NCBI GenBank assembly: GCA_965213855.1
Contig: CBDCAA010000007.1
Location: forward strand, 930,001 to 994,000
Reading direction: 5' to 3'
DNA from: JBBROS01 sp965213855
Lineage (GTDB): Bacteria; Pseudomonadota; Alphaproteobacteria; Acetobacterales; Acetobacteraceae
Length of the DNA stretch: 64,000 nucleotides
The position numbers and the translations under genes are program-made. Below, piece after piece: positions 44,546 to 56,439 of the stretch. A model generated the notes under the pieces. It worked only from the letters and a program-made list of their open reading frames with translations. It had not been told where the DNA came from and did no database searches. Positions within the stretch are counted from its first letter, which is position 1; each line of letters starts with the position of its first letter.

Positions 44546-44681
44546 GAGACCTTCCGACAGGAGCAGCCGCAGGTTGGAGCGATTATGTTAAGACTTCGTG
44601 ACCGGGTCGGGCAAAACGAAACCGTGCCGGCCGGGCGATGCCGCGCTGGACCTGCCGCGGCGGTGGCCCCATCTTAGCCGC

Positions 44682-46967
<2,286 letters not shown>

Positions 46968-47083
46968 GAGACTTTACCATGCAGTAAGTTTCTCGCTACT
47001 GTTACGGTTATCAGGCATGACGATGCCATGTGCCAAGCGGACGGGGTGGGGGCGATCTCGATGCAGGAGCGGTCATAGCGCCG

Positions 47084-48628
47084 ATGAGAGCTGTTCACTT
47101 GCTGACCGCGCTTGGACTTGCAGTGGCCGCCGGGATGCTCATCCTTGGCGGAGCCTTGCTGTTCGATCTGCGGCAGGAGGCTTGGCTGCGGTCCGAGCAG
47201 GCGGCAAGCAACCTCGTGACCGCGCTCGAGCGCAACATCGAGCGCAACCTGACGGTCTACGACCTCTCGGTGCAGGGCACGATCGAGGCGTTGAACGACC
47301 CCGGCATGGACAATGTGCCGCCCACGATCCGCCACAGCGCCCTATTCGACCGCGCCGCGACGGCGGAATACCTCGCCTCGCTCCTCGTGCTTGGCCCGGA
47401 TGGCACGATCGTCGACGACTCGACGTCCATCGTGCCGCACCCGCTCAACTTCAGCGACCGCGACTACTTCATCGCCCACCGCGACAATCCCAATAGCGGG
47501 CTGTTCATCAGCAAGCCCTTCCGAAGCCGACTTCGGAACGGCGACGAGAGCATGGCCATCAGCCGCCGGATCCCGTCGGCAGACGGGCGTTTCAGCGGTG
47601 TCGTGGTCGGCTCGCTTCGGCTCGCCTTCTTCCAAAGCTTATTCTCGACGCTGGACCTCGGCCGCCACGGAACGGTCACGCTGTCGCGGGCCGATGGCCA
47701 GATCATCGTCCGGCAGCCGCCGGCGCCGGCCGGCTTCGATCGGGACCTCGGCCAGAGCGAGCCGGTCCGTCAGTTGGCTCGGGCACCCGAGGGAACCTTC
47801 GTCAGCGCCTCGCCGGTCGATGGCCTGCGCCGCGCGTTCACCTACCGCAAGATCGGCAACCTGCCGCTGATGGTCACGGTGGGGCTCGGGATCGACGACA
47901 TCTTCGACAACTGGTGGCGCAAGGCGGTCAGCATCGGCTCGATCCTGGTGATGTTGAGCGCCGCGACCATCACGCTATGCCTGCTGTTCCGGCGCGAGAT
48001 GCAGCGCCGGCTCTCGGCCGAAGACAAGCTCGTGGCCTCGGCGCAGCGCTTTGCGGTGATGGCTGCGACCGACGGGCTGACCGGCCTGGCCAACCGCCGC
48101 GCGTTCGAGGCCGAACTGGTGCAGGAATGGAGGCGGGCGATCCGGGGCGAGACGTCGCTCGGGCTGCTGCTGATCGACGCGGATTGGTTCAAGCCGTTCA
48201 ACGACTTGTATGGCCACCAGGAAGGTGACGAGGCGCTGCGCAAGATCGCCGCGTCCATCCAGCGCCTGATCCGCCGGCCTGGCGACGTGGGCGCCCGCTA
48301 CGGCGGCGAGGAGTTCGTGGTGCTGCTGCCCGAGACGGACATCGACGGTTCGCTGAACACTGCCGAGCGCATCTGCGCCGGGATCGCCGCGCTCGATCTC
48401 GCGCATGGCGCGAGCGCGCTGGGGCGGGTGACGGTCAGTATCGGCGTCGCTGCCATCCGGCCGCAGCTCGGCGAGGACGAGGCCCAGCTTGTGCGGCGGG
48501 CCGACGAGGCACTCTATCGCGCCAAGCGAGCCGGCCGCGGCCGCGTGGTCGTGGACGAGGCCAGCGCGGCCACGATGCTGCCGCAACCGCGGGCGATCGC
48601 CGGCCCAGCTGCGATCGACGCCGCCTGA
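47084..48628 (+). CDS. membrane diguanylate cyclase with dCache sensor
   Basis: A 514-residue protein. Two membrane helices (about 8-28 and 282-303) bracket a double-Cache (PDC) extracellular sensor; the first part has NLVTALERNIERNLTVYDLSV, and FSDRDYFIAHRD. The cytoplasmic GGDEF domain has GGEEF (407-411) and an I-site R398-P-G-D401 exactly five residues before it. It makes c-di-GMP, with product inhibition expected. Ligand unknown. It follows uvrB by 116 bases. Confidence 0.92.
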   Translation: MRAVHLLTALGLAVAAGMLILGGALLFDLRQEAWLRSEQAASNLVTALERNIERNLTVYDLSVQGTIEALNDPGMDNVPPTIRHSALFDRAATAEYLASLLVLGPDGTIVDDSTSIVPHPLNFSDRDYFIAHRDNPNSGLFISKPFRSRLRNGDESMAISRRIPSADGRFSGVVVGSLRLAFFQSLFSTLDLGRHGTVTLSRADGQIIVRQPPAPAGFDRDLGQSEPVRQLARAPEGTFVSASPVDGLRRAFTYRKIGNLPLMVTVGLGIDDIFDNWWRKAVSIGSILVMLSAATITLCLLFRREMQRRLSAEDKLVASAQRFAVMAATDGLTGLANRRAFEAELVQEWRRAIRGETSLGLLLIDADWFKPFNDLYGHQEGDEALRKIAASIQRLIRRPGDVGARYGGEEFVVLLPETDIDGSLNTAERICAGIAALDLAHGASALGRVTVSIGVAAIRPQLGEDEAQLVRRADEALYRAKRAGRGRVVVDEASAATMLPQPRAIAGPAAIDAA

Positions 48629-48671
48629 ACGAGGGCTGGCCCTGCCCTGGGCGGCGGGCCGACAAACTGCG

Positions 48672-51600
48672 TTATTCGGCCGGTTGGCCCGTGCCATGCG
48701 CTGGCGGCCGTCCCGCCGCCGGGCGGACGGCGGCGCCGCTCCTTGGCGTGAGCAGGCGCCACAGCCGGCGGGCGACGAAGGCCGACACGTCGTCCATGAC
48801 GGTGTAGAAGGACGGCACGAACACCAGGCTCAGCGCCGTCGAGACGATCAGCCCGCCGATGACGCCGATCGCCATCGGCGCCCGGAACTCCCCACCGTCG
48901 CCGATTCCGAGCGCGCTTGGCACCATCCCGGCCACCATCGCCACGGTGGTCATCACGATCGGGCGGGCCCGCTTGCGGCCGGCGTCCAGGATCGCCTCCG
49001 TCCGGCTCATGCCGTCGGCCCGCCGCTCGATCGCGTAGTCGACCAGCATGATCGCATTCTTGGTGACGATGCCCATCAGCATCAGGATCCCGATCACGAC
49101 CGGCATGCTGATCGGCTGCCCGGTGACGAGCAATGCGAGAATGACGCCGCCGAGGCAGAGCGGCAGGCTGAACAGGATCGTGATGGGCTGGAACACGCTG
49201 CCGAACAGCAGCACCAGCACGCCGAGCACGATCGTGATGCCGGCGCCCATCGCCAGCGCGAAGCCGGCGAACACCTCGCCCATGATCTCGGCGTCGCCAC
49301 CTTGCCGGACGAACACGCCGGGCGGGAGGGACCGGGTCGCGGGCAGCGCCATGACCTGCTGGATGGCGGCGCCCAGCGCCAGCCCGTGCGCCAGGTCCGC
49401 CCCCAGCACGACGCGGCGGACGCGGTCGTAGCGTTCGATGCTGGCCGGGCCCTGGCCGAGCCCGACATCCGCGACCGCCAGGAGCGGGACTGCCAGGCCC
49501 GCATTGCCTGTTACCGGCAGGGCGGCCATCGCATCGAGGTCCGTCCGTAGGCCGAGGCGAGACTCCACCCGGATCGGGATCAGCCGGTCGCCGTCACGCA
49601 GCTTGGCGAGGTTGGTCGAGACATCGCCGATGGTGGCGATGCGCACGGCGTTGCTGATCGCCTCCGTGCTCACGCCGAAGCGGGCCGCCTCGTCCAGCCG
49701 CGGCGTGATGCGGATTTCCGGACGGTCCGCACCGGCCGACGGCGCCACGTTGCCGAAGCCCGGCAGGCGCCGCATGGCGCTCTCGAGGCTGGCGACCCCG
49801 TTCGACAGGGCCACGGGGTCGTCGCCGACGACCGTCAGCGCCAGCTCCCGCTCGCCGCGGTCGTTGACGAACCAGCCGCGCACGTCGGGGATGGCGGCCA
49901 GCCGGTCGGTCAGCTCGCTCTCGACCTGCTTCTGTGTCCGGCTGCGCTGGTTCTTCAGGACCAGGTTCACGATCATGGCCGCGCGGCGCACCTCGGGGCT
50001 GACACCGGTCGGGGTCGTCCCGCCGACGACGAACACCGTCGTCACTTCCGGGATCTGCCGGAAGCTGGCCGCGATCTGGTCCGTCTTGGTGCGCGTGTCG
50101 TCCAGCGTCGAACCGGGCGGCAGCTCGAGCGAGAGCGCCACGCGGCTTTCGTCGGCCGCGGGGATGAACCCGGTCGGCAGCAGCGTCGTCGACCAGATTG
50201 ACACGCCGAACGTGACCAGCCCGGCCAGCAGGGTCAGCGCGCGCCAACGCAGCGTCCCGCGCAGGAAGCGCGTGTAGGCGCGCATGATGGCGCCATCGCG
50301 CACCACGTGCTGGCCCCCTGGGACCATGAGGTAGGCGGCCATCAGCGGCGTGAGGAGCCGGGCGACGAGCAGCGAGGCGACGACCGCCGCGGCCACCGTC
50401 AGCCCGAACTGCTTGAAGTACTGGCCCGCGATCCCGCCCATGAAGCTCACGGGCGCGAACACGGCCACGATGGTGCAGGTGATCGCCATCACCGCGAGGC
50501 CGATCTCGTCGGCCGCCTCGATCGCCGCGTCGTAGGGGCGTTTGCCCATCCGGATGTGCCGGACGATGTTCTCGATCTCCACGATCGCGTCATCGACCAG
50601 GATGCCGGTGACGAGGGTGATCGCGAGCAGGCTGACGAAGTTGAGCGAGAAGCCCATGATCTGCATCGCCGCGAAGGCCGGGATGATGGATAGCGGCAAC
50701 GCGATCGCCGAAAGCAGGGTCGCGCGCCAGTCGCGCAGGAACAGCAGCACGACCAGGGTGGCCAGCGCAGCGCCTTCGAGCAGGCTGTGCATCGCCGAGA
50801 CGAAGCTGCCGCGGGTCGCGCGCACGCCATCGTCGATCAGCGAGAACGTCGCCTCGGGATGGGCGGTGCCGAGCGCGGCCAGGCGTTGGCTGACGGCGTC
50901 GGCCACCGTCACGTCGCTGGCGCCCTTCGCGCGGTAGATGGCGAAGCTGACGACCGGGGTCGTCCCATCGAGCCGGGCGAACTTGCGCGGCTCCTCGTAC
51001 GTGTCCTCGACCGTGCCCAGATCGCCCAGCCGCACCTCCCGCCCGCCCGGCAGCACGATCCGTGTCGCCTCGAGCTGCGGGATGCTCCGGGCGCCGGCCA
51101 GGGTGCGGATGGTCTGCTCCTGCATGCCCAGCTCGCCGCGGCCGCCGGCCATGTCGGCGCTGGTCGCGCGGAGCTGGCCGTTCACGTCGCCCGCGGTGAT
51201 GCCGAGCGAGGCGAGCCGGTCGGGCTCGAGCTTGACCTGGATCTCGCGCGTCACTCCGCCGATCCGCTCGACCCGGCCTACCCCGGCGACGCCCTGCAGG
51301 TCACGCAGCACCGTGTCGTCGACGAACCAGGACAGGCCTTCCAAGGTCATGGCCGGCGCCGTCACCGCGAATGTCTGGATCGATTGGCCGACGACGTCGA
51401 TGCGCTCGATGATCGGCTCGTCGATGCCGCGCGGCAGGTCGGTCCGGATCTTCGCAACCGCGTCCCGCACGTCGTTCAGCGCCCGGTCGCTGCTGACCTC
51501 CAGCCGCAGCTCGATGACGGTCTGGCTGCTGCCGTCGGTGACGGTGCTGGTCAGGTGCTTGACGCCGGTGACGTTCGCGACCGCGTCCTCGATCTTCTTC

Positions 51601-51797
51601 GTCACCTGCGTCTCGAGCTCGGCCGGCGCGGCACCCTCCTGGGTGACCGTGACGGCCACGACGGGGATATCGACATTCGGCGCCCGCGTGATCGGCAGCA
51701 GCCGAAAGCACACGAGGCCGAGCAAGGTCAGCACCGCGAACAGCACCAAGGGCGGGATCGGCTTGCGGATTGCCGCGCCGGAGATGTTGAATGCCAT
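48672..51797 (-). CDS. RND efflux pump inner-membrane transporter
   Basis: A 1041-residue hydrophobe/amphiphile efflux (HAE-1) transporter with 12 membrane helices and two large periplasmic loops. It has the N-terminal pattern of the family (IRKPIPPLVLFAVLTLLG) and the proton-relay Asp pair in helix 4 (ILVDDAIVEIENIVRH). It starts where the adaptor fusion stops (TGATG). No outer-membrane factor gene is adjacent, so TolC/OprM-type partners must come from elsewhere. Substrate unknown. Confidence 0.95.
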   Translation of the reverse strand: MAFNISGAAIRKPIPPLVLFAVLTLLGLVCFRLLPITRAPNVDIPVVAVTVTQEGAAPAELETQVTKKIEDAVANVTGVKHLTSTVTDGSSQTVIELRLEVSSDRALNDVRDAVAKIRTDLPRGIDEPIIERIDVVGQSIQTFAVTAPAMTLEGLSWFVDDTVLRDLQGVAGVGRVERIGGVTREIQVKLEPDRLASLGITAGDVNGQLRATSADMAGGRGELGMQEQTIRTLAGARSIPQLEATRIVLPGGREVRLGDLGTVEDTYEEPRKFARLDGTTPVVSFAIYRAKGASDVTVADAVSQRLAALGTAHPEATFSLIDDGVRATRGSFVSAMHSLLEGAALATLVVLLFLRDWRATLLSAIALPLSIIPAFAAMQIMGFSLNFVSLLAITLVTGILVDDAIVEIENIVRHIRMGKRPYDAAIEAADEIGLAVMAITCTIVAVFAPVSFMGGIAGQYFKQFGLTVAAAVVASLLVARLLTPLMAAYLMVPGGQHVVRDGAIMRAYTRFLRGTLRWRALTLLAGLVTFGVSIWSTTLLPTGFIPAADESRVALSLELPPGSTLDDTRTKTDQIAASFRQIPEVTTVFVVGGTTPTGVSPEVRRAAMIVNLVLKNQRSRTQKQVESELTDRLAAIPDVRGWFVNDRGERELALTVVGDDPVALSNGVASLESAMRRLPGFGNVAPSAGADRPEIRITPRLDEAARFGVSTEAISNAVRIATIGDVSTNLAKLRDGDRLIPIRVESRLGLRTDLDAMAALPVTGNAGLAVPLLAVADVGLGQGPASIERYDRVRRVVLGADLAHGLALGAAIQQVMALPATRSLPPGVFVRQGGDAEIMGEVFAGFALAMGAGITIVLGVLVLLFGSVFQPITILFSLPLCLGGVILALLVTGQPISMPVVIGILMLMGIVTKNAIMLVDYAIERRADGMSRTEAILDAGRKRARPIVMTTVAMVAGMVPSALGIGDGGEFRAPMAIGVIGGLIVSTALSLVFVPSFYTVMDDVSAFVARRLWRLLTPRSGAAVRPAAGRPPAHGTGQPAE

Positions 51798-53551
51798 CAG
51801 CGTGCCGGGGACGGCGCCGACACGGGCGTCACGCGGTCGCCGCCGCGGATGAACGTGCCGGAGATGGACACGACGGCCTCGCCGGCTGCCAGCCCGTCCC
51901 GGATCTCGGCTTGGCCAGCCTGGCGCAGGCCGACCTGCACCGGCCGCGTCTCGACCACGCCGTCATGGACCACCTGCATCACCGCGCCGCCGGGTTGGAA
52001 CAGCACGGCCGAGAGCGGGGCGAGCACGCCGGTGCGCCGCGCGACCTCCACGCCGGCACGGGCGAAGCTGCCGATGACGAGGTCCTGGCCGGCGCTGCCG
52101 GCGATCGCGACGCGGACGCGGCCGAGCCGGCTGGTCCGGTTCACTTCGGGAGAGACGAGGCGGACGGTGCCGTCGCGCCGGCCGCCCGCTGTTTCGACGG
52201 CGGCGGGCTGACCCGGGTGCAGCTTGGCGAGCTGCAACTCCGGCACGTCGGCTTCGAGCTCGATCGCGCCATCCTGGATGATGCGGAACAGCGGATCACC
52301 CGATCCGGCAACGACGGCGCCCAGCCGGGCGGTTCGCCGGCTGACCACGCCCGCGACGGGCGCCTTGATGTCGGTCCGCGCGAGCCGGACCAGCAGCTCC
52401 TGTTGCTGGGCGCGCGCCAGGTTGAGGTCCGCCTCGGCGACGCGCAGCGCGCTCTGGTTGGCGTCCAGCCGGGCTGCCGCCATCTGCATCGATGCCTGCC
52501 GCTGCTCGAACGTCTCGCGGGACGCGTTGCCGTTCGCGAGCAGGTCCTTGGTGCGGGCGAAGGCCAGGTTCACCTGGGTCAGGTTGGCCTGGTTCTCCGC
52601 GATCGTGGAGCGTGCCTGGGCGACGCCGCTCATGGCACGGGCGATGTTGGCGGCGTTCTGCGCGATCGTCGCGTCGAGCACGTCGCGCGACAGCCGGGCC
52701 AGCACCTGCCCCTGCTCGACCCGGTCGCCCTCCTCGGACATCAGCTCGGTGATCGCGAGGCCTTCGAGTTGCGGGCTGACGAGCACCTCCTCGCGCGGCA
52801 CGAGGGTGCCGGTCAGCACGACCGTCTCGGCGATGCTGCCCGTGGTCGCGGTGACCACGGTCACGCTGGGCGGCCGTGCCTGGGCATGCGCCGTCGTGGT
52901 CGCGAGCAGGCCGAACAGCAGCAACGCTGCCGCCACCCGCGACGCCGGGCGAAGGAACCGGCGCAACAACTGCTGCAGGACCGGCCGGTAGCGGGCTGGC
53001 GTCAAGGTCGGGTCCACCTTGCGGTGCACACGCAGCCCGTCGCCCATCGCCATGATGAGTTGGCACGCAGTCTCGACATCGAGGTCCGGATCGACCATGC
53101 CGTTCGCCTGGCCCCGGCGCAGCGCCGCGATCACGTGGCCGCGCGCCTCGACCTGGTTGCGGTAGAACATGTCGCAGACATCGGGATTGCGGACCGCCTC
53201 GGCCATCACTTCGGCGCAAAGGGACGCGTACGGGCGGCCGAGCAACTCCTCGAGCTTATCCAGACCGATGCTGACGAGCGCCTCGACCGGGTCGTCCGCC
53301 TGCGCCAGCCGCTCGAAGAACAGCAGATGGTGCTGCCGCTCGGCCTCGGCGATGGCCGCGATGATGCTGACCTTACTCGGGAAGTAGCGGTAGAGCGCGC
53401 CGGGACTCATTGCGGCTTCGGCGCAGATCTCTTGCATCGAGGCGCCATGGAAGCCGTCCCGCGCGAAGCAGGCGATGGCAGCATCGATGATGCGCTGACG
53501 CGGGAGGGCCGGCGCGTCCCCGGGCGAGTGGTCGGGAGCAGAGGCGGGCAT
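51797..53551 (-). CDS. TetR-type repressor fused to RND periplasmic adaptor
   Basis: One uninterrupted 584-residue frame. Residues about 17-190 are a full TetR regulator: helix-turn-helix at about 36-60 (GASMQEICAEAAMSPGALYRYFPSK) plus a ligand-binding helical domain. Residues about 204-220 are a hydrophobic helix ending TTAHAQ. Residues about 228-584 are a complete membrane fusion protein: barrel-sandwich halves (VVLTGTLVPREEVLVSP and VRLARTDIKAPVAGVVSRR), a coiled-coil hairpin and beta-barrel. The protein could be a membrane-anchored repressor with its adaptor half outside. Internal TTG codons at 52969 and 52966, just before RRFLRPASR, could also yield a secreted adaptor alone. The end overlaps the pump gene start. 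Confidence 0.9.
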   Translation of the reverse strand: MPASAPDHSPGDAPALPRQRIIDAAIACFARDGFHGASMQEICAEAAMSPGALYRYFPSKVSIIAAIAEAERQHHLLFFERLAQADDPVEALVSIGLDKLEELLGRPYASLCAEVMAEAVRNPDVCDMFYRNQVEARGHVIAALRRGQANGMVDPDLDVETACQLIMAMGDGLRVHRKVDPTLTPARYRPVLQQLLRRFLRPASRVAAALLLFGLLATTTAHAQARPPSVTVVTATTGSIAETVVLTGTLVPREEVLVSPQLEGLAITELMSEEGDRVEQGQVLARLSRDVLDATIAQNAANIARAMSGVAQARSTIAENQANLTQVNLAFARTKDLLANGNASRETFEQRQASMQMAAARLDANQSALRVAEADLNLARAQQQELLVRLARTDIKAPVAGVVSRRTARLGAVVAGSGDPLFRIIQDGAIELEADVPELQLAKLHPGQPAAVETAGGRRDGTVRLVSPEVNRTSRLGRVRVAIAGSAGQDLVIGSFARAGVEVARRTGVLAPLSAVLFQPGGAVMQVVHDGVVETRPVQVGLRQAGQAEIRDGLAAGEAVVSISGTFIRGGDRVTPVSAPSPAR

Positions 53552-53567
53552 GGTCCACCGGCAGAGA

Positions 53568-53605
53568 ATGAACGTTCATGTGCGCGTTCTACGCCTAGAC
53601 GTCAA
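53568..53605 (-). promoter_or_regulatory. promoter and palindromic TetR operator of the efflux operon
   Basis: A perfect 12-base palindrome ATGAACGTTCAT (53568-53579) lies 16 bases before the start of the TetR-adaptor gene. A TTGACG (-35-like, 53605-53600) stands at a distance that puts the -10 over or beside the palindrome. TetR repressors with this helix-turn-helix often bind such ATGAACGTTCAT sites, so autorepression is likely. Confidence 0.65.
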
Positions 53606-53704
53606 GAGCAGGCCAAGGTTTACCGGCCTCCGGCCAGGAGCCAGGGGCCGGTCCGTCGCACAGCTGGGGCTTGACCGCGGCCACGCCTGCGGCAAGGTCG
53701 TTTC

Positions 53705-53911
53705 ATGTCCGACCTCGACCTACGACCCGCGCCCAACACGCCCCCGCCATCACCGATCGACGCGCTTGCCGCCAGCCTTGGCATCACGCTCGATCCCGCG
53801 TGGCGGCCTGGCGTGCAGGCCAATTACGACATCAGCCTCCGCCTCGCCACCCTCGTCGCCGCGTTCCCGCTCGATGATGCGGCCGAGCTTGCCCCTGTGT
53901 TCCGGCCATGA
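53705..53911 (+). CDS. AtzG-like small subunit (DUF4089)
   Basis: A 68-residue helical protein (IDALAASLGITLDPAWRPGVQANYDISLRLATLV) of the AtzG type, known as the small partner of AtzE, 1-carboxybiuret hydrolase, in cyanuric acid breakdown. It overlaps the AtzE-like amidase by four bases (ATGA). AAGG precedes the ATG. It is divergent from the efflux operon. Confidence 0.85.
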   Translation: MSDLDLRPAPNTPPPSPIDALAASLGITLDPAWRPGVQANYDISLRLATLVAAFPLDDAAELAPVFRP

Positions 53912-55209
53912 CCGGTCAGCCCGTCGGCGTCGTCGAGAGCCTGCGCCGGATCGCGTCGAGCGAGCTGAACGCCTTCACCGACGTCGTCCCAGAACGCGCT
54001 TTGGCGCGGGCCGCGGCAGCGCGTGGCGCATCGGCCGGCCCGCTCGCAGGGATGCCGTTCGCCGCCAAGAACCTGTTCGACATCGAAGGCCTGCCGACCC
54101 GTGCCGGATCGTTGATCAACCGCGAGCGGCCCCCCGCCATTGCGGACCAGCCACTGATCGCCCGGCTGGAGGCGCACGGCGCCGTGCTGGTCGGCGCCCT
54201 GAACATGGGCGAATACGCCTACGACTTCACCGGCGAGAACGTCCATGACGGCCATTGCCGCAACCCGCACGACCCGGCGCGCATGGCGGGTGGAAGCAGC
54301 AGCGGGTCGGGCGCCGCCGTCGGCGGCGGCCTCGTGCCGCTGGCGCTCGGTTCGGACACCAATGGCTCCATCCGCGTCCCGGCGAGTTTGTGCGGCGTGT
54401 TCGGTCTCAAGCCGACCTATGGCCGGCTGACCCGGGCCGGGTCGTTTCCGTTCGTCAACAGCCTCGACCATCTCGGCCCGCTCGCGCAGGACGCCGCAAC
54501 CCTGGTTGCCGCCTATAATGCCATGCAGGGCCCCGACCCGACCGACCCGGCATGCGCCCAGCGCCCGATCGAGCCGGTCGAGGATATCGGGGTTGCGGGG
54601 CTCCGGATCGCCACCGCGAGCGGCTACTTCGAAGCCAATGCCGGCCCCGATGCGCGCGACGCCGTCCGGATCGTGGCTTCCGCGCTGGGCGCGACGCAAA
54701 CGTTGGAGCTGCCCGAAGCCGCCCGGGCGCGCGCGGCGGCCTACGTCATCTCGACCGTCGAGGGCGGCAGCCTCCATCTGGACCGGCTGCGCACCCGCGC
54801 GGCGGATTTCGACCCCGCGACCCGCGACCGGCTGATCGCCGGCGCCATGCTGCCGGGCGCCTTCTACGCCCAGGCGCAGCGGTTCCGGCGCTGGTACCAG
54901 GCGGCCGTGCTGCGCCTGTTCGAACAGGTGGACGTCATCCTAGCCGCGGCCACGCCGGTCACGGCGCCGCTGCTCGGCCAGGCGACGATCGAGGTGAACG
55001 GGCAGGAGTTGCCGACCCGGGCCTCGATGGGCGTGCTGACGCAGCCGATCAGCTTCATCGGCCTGCCTGTCGTGGCGGTCCCGGTGGTGCGGCCCGGCTT
55101 GCCGATCGGCGTGCAGTTGATCGCGGCGCCCTGGCGCGAGGACGTGGCGCTGCGGGTGGCGCTTGACCTCGAACGCCGCGGCGTCGCGGTCTCCCGCCCG
55201 CTCGCCTGA
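53908..55209 (+). CDS. AtzE-like amidase (amidase signature family)
   Basis: A 433-residue amidase with the Ser-cisSer-Lys triad: Lys in GMPFAAKNLFD (about residue 54), the Gly/Ser-rich MAGGSSSGSGAAV, and the nucleophile region ALGSDTNGSIRVPAS. It matches the AtzE type because of the AtzG partner just before it. AtzE hydrolyses 1-carboxybiuret. No cyanuric acid, biuret or allophanate gene is in the window, so the substrate may be another urea- or amide-type compound. Confidence 0.88.
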   Translation: MTGQPVGVVESLRRIASSELNAFTDVVPERALARAAAARGASAGPLAGMPFAAKNLFDIEGLPTRAGSLINRERPPAIADQPLIARLEAHGAVLVGALNMGEYAYDFTGENVHDGHCRNPHDPARMAGGSSSGSGAAVGGGLVPLALGSDTNGSIRVPASLCGVFGLKPTYGRLTRAGSFPFVNSLDHLGPLAQDAATLVAAYNAMQGPDPTDPACAQRPIEPVEDIGVAGLRIATASGYFEANAGPDARDAVRIVASALGATQTLELPEAARARAAAYVISTVEGGSLHLDRLRTRAADFDPATRDRLIAGAMLPGAFYAQAQRFRRWYQAAVLRLFEQVDVILAAATPVTAPLLGQATIEVNGQELPTRASMGVLTQPISFIGLPVVAVPVVRPGLPIGVQLIAAPWREDVALRVALDLERRGVAVSRPLA

Positions 55210-55211
55210 CC

Positions 55212-56382
55212 TCAGTGGCGCGGCCGGGCCAGCCGGAGCACCAGCAGCCCCAGCGCCGCCGATGCCAGCGACCCCACGAACACCGCCAGTTTGACCTCGT
55301 CGCCGCGCGGCGAGTCGCGGAAGGCGAGGTCGCCGATGAACAGGCTCATGGTGAAGCCGATGCCGCAAAGGATCGCGGCGCCATAGAGTTGCACCAGCGT
55401 GATGCCGGCTGGCAGCCGCGCCAAGCCGAGGCGCGCGGCGACCATCACGGCGCCGAACACGCCCACCTGCTTGCCCAGCAGCAGCCCAAAGGCGGTTCCC
55501 AACGCCAGCGGGTCGGCCCAGGCGCCGGCCGGCAGCGTGTCGAACCGCAGCCCCGCATTGGCCAGGCCGAACACGGGCAGCACCAGGTAAGCGACCCACG
55601 GGCTGAGCGCATGCTCGAGCCGGGCCGCCGGACGACGGCTCCCGGCTGTCGGCGGTCCGCATCGGCACGACGAAGGCCAGCGCGACCCCGGCAAGCGTCG
55701 CATGCACGCCGGAGCGGAACACGAGCACCCATAGGACGCCGCCGCCGAGGAGATAGGCCCAGAGCCGCCGCTCGCCGGCCCGGTTCAAGCCCAGCAGCGC
55801 CAGCCAGACGAGCCCCGCCCCGCCCAGGGCGACGAGGTCCAGCCCACGCGCGTAGAACACCGCGATGATCAGGATCGCGCCCAGGTCGTCGATGATCGCC
55901 AAAGCCGTCAGGAACACCTTCAGCGCCATCGGCACCCGGCTGCCGAGCAGGCTGATGACCGCGAGCGCGAAGGCGATATCGGTCGCGACCGGCACCGCCC
56001 AGCCACGCAGCGCGCTGGGGTCGCCCCGGTTGAAGGCCGCGAAGACGAGCGCCGGCGCGATCATCCCGCCGAGGGCGGCCAGGCCGGGCGCCGCCAGCCG
56101 CTGGGGGGAGGCGAGCTCGCCCGATGTGATCTCGCGCCGCAACTCCAGCCCGACCAGCAGGAAGAACACGACCATGAGTCCGTCATTGACCCAGAGGTGC
56201 AGCGGCAGCGTTCCCGGCCGCGGCACCCAATGCAGCAGCGCCTCATAACCGTCATGCAGCGGCGAATTGGCCCAGGCGATCGCGACGAGGCCGGACAGGA
56301 TCAGCATGGCGCCGCCGGCTCTGCCCGACCGGAGGAACTCGAGGATGGGCGAGAGGCGCCGGATGATCGGTCGGAGTGGCAT
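55212..56382 (-). pseudogene. nhaA: Na+/H+ antiporter NhaA with a one-base frameshift
   Basis: The N-terminal part (from ATG 56382, AAGGACC before it) has the NhaA order of helices and the paired Asp region (TALAIIDDLGAILIIAVFYARGL, with ATDIAFALAV before). After MRTADSREP the frame must shift to continue as ARLEHALSPWVAYLVLPVFGLANAG and LLLGKQVGVFG to the stop at 55212. The two parts are one base out of step; removing one base near 55621-55640 (GGCGGCC run) restores a protein of about 389 residues, the normal length. It is a recent mutation or a sequencing error. The window also contains no nhaR. Confidence 0.88.
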
Positions 56383-56439
56383 CTTGGGTCCTTGAGCGCC
56401 GTCGGCAACGCGCCCGGCGGGCGGCGCGTTGACGGGTCT

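Noticed and set aside
48629..48671. Rho-independent terminator between convergent diguanylate cyclase and pump
   Set aside because: GC-rich with partial symmetry but no clean stem and no T-run.
54940..55620. Continuation of the NhaA start frame beyond the frameshift
   Set aside because: The translation after about 55640 is Ala/Arg/Gly-rich and unrelated to NhaA, while the next frame continues NhaA exactly.
55865..56248. Possible small gene opposite nhaA
   Set aside because: Low-information translation on the complementary strand of conserved NhaA helices.
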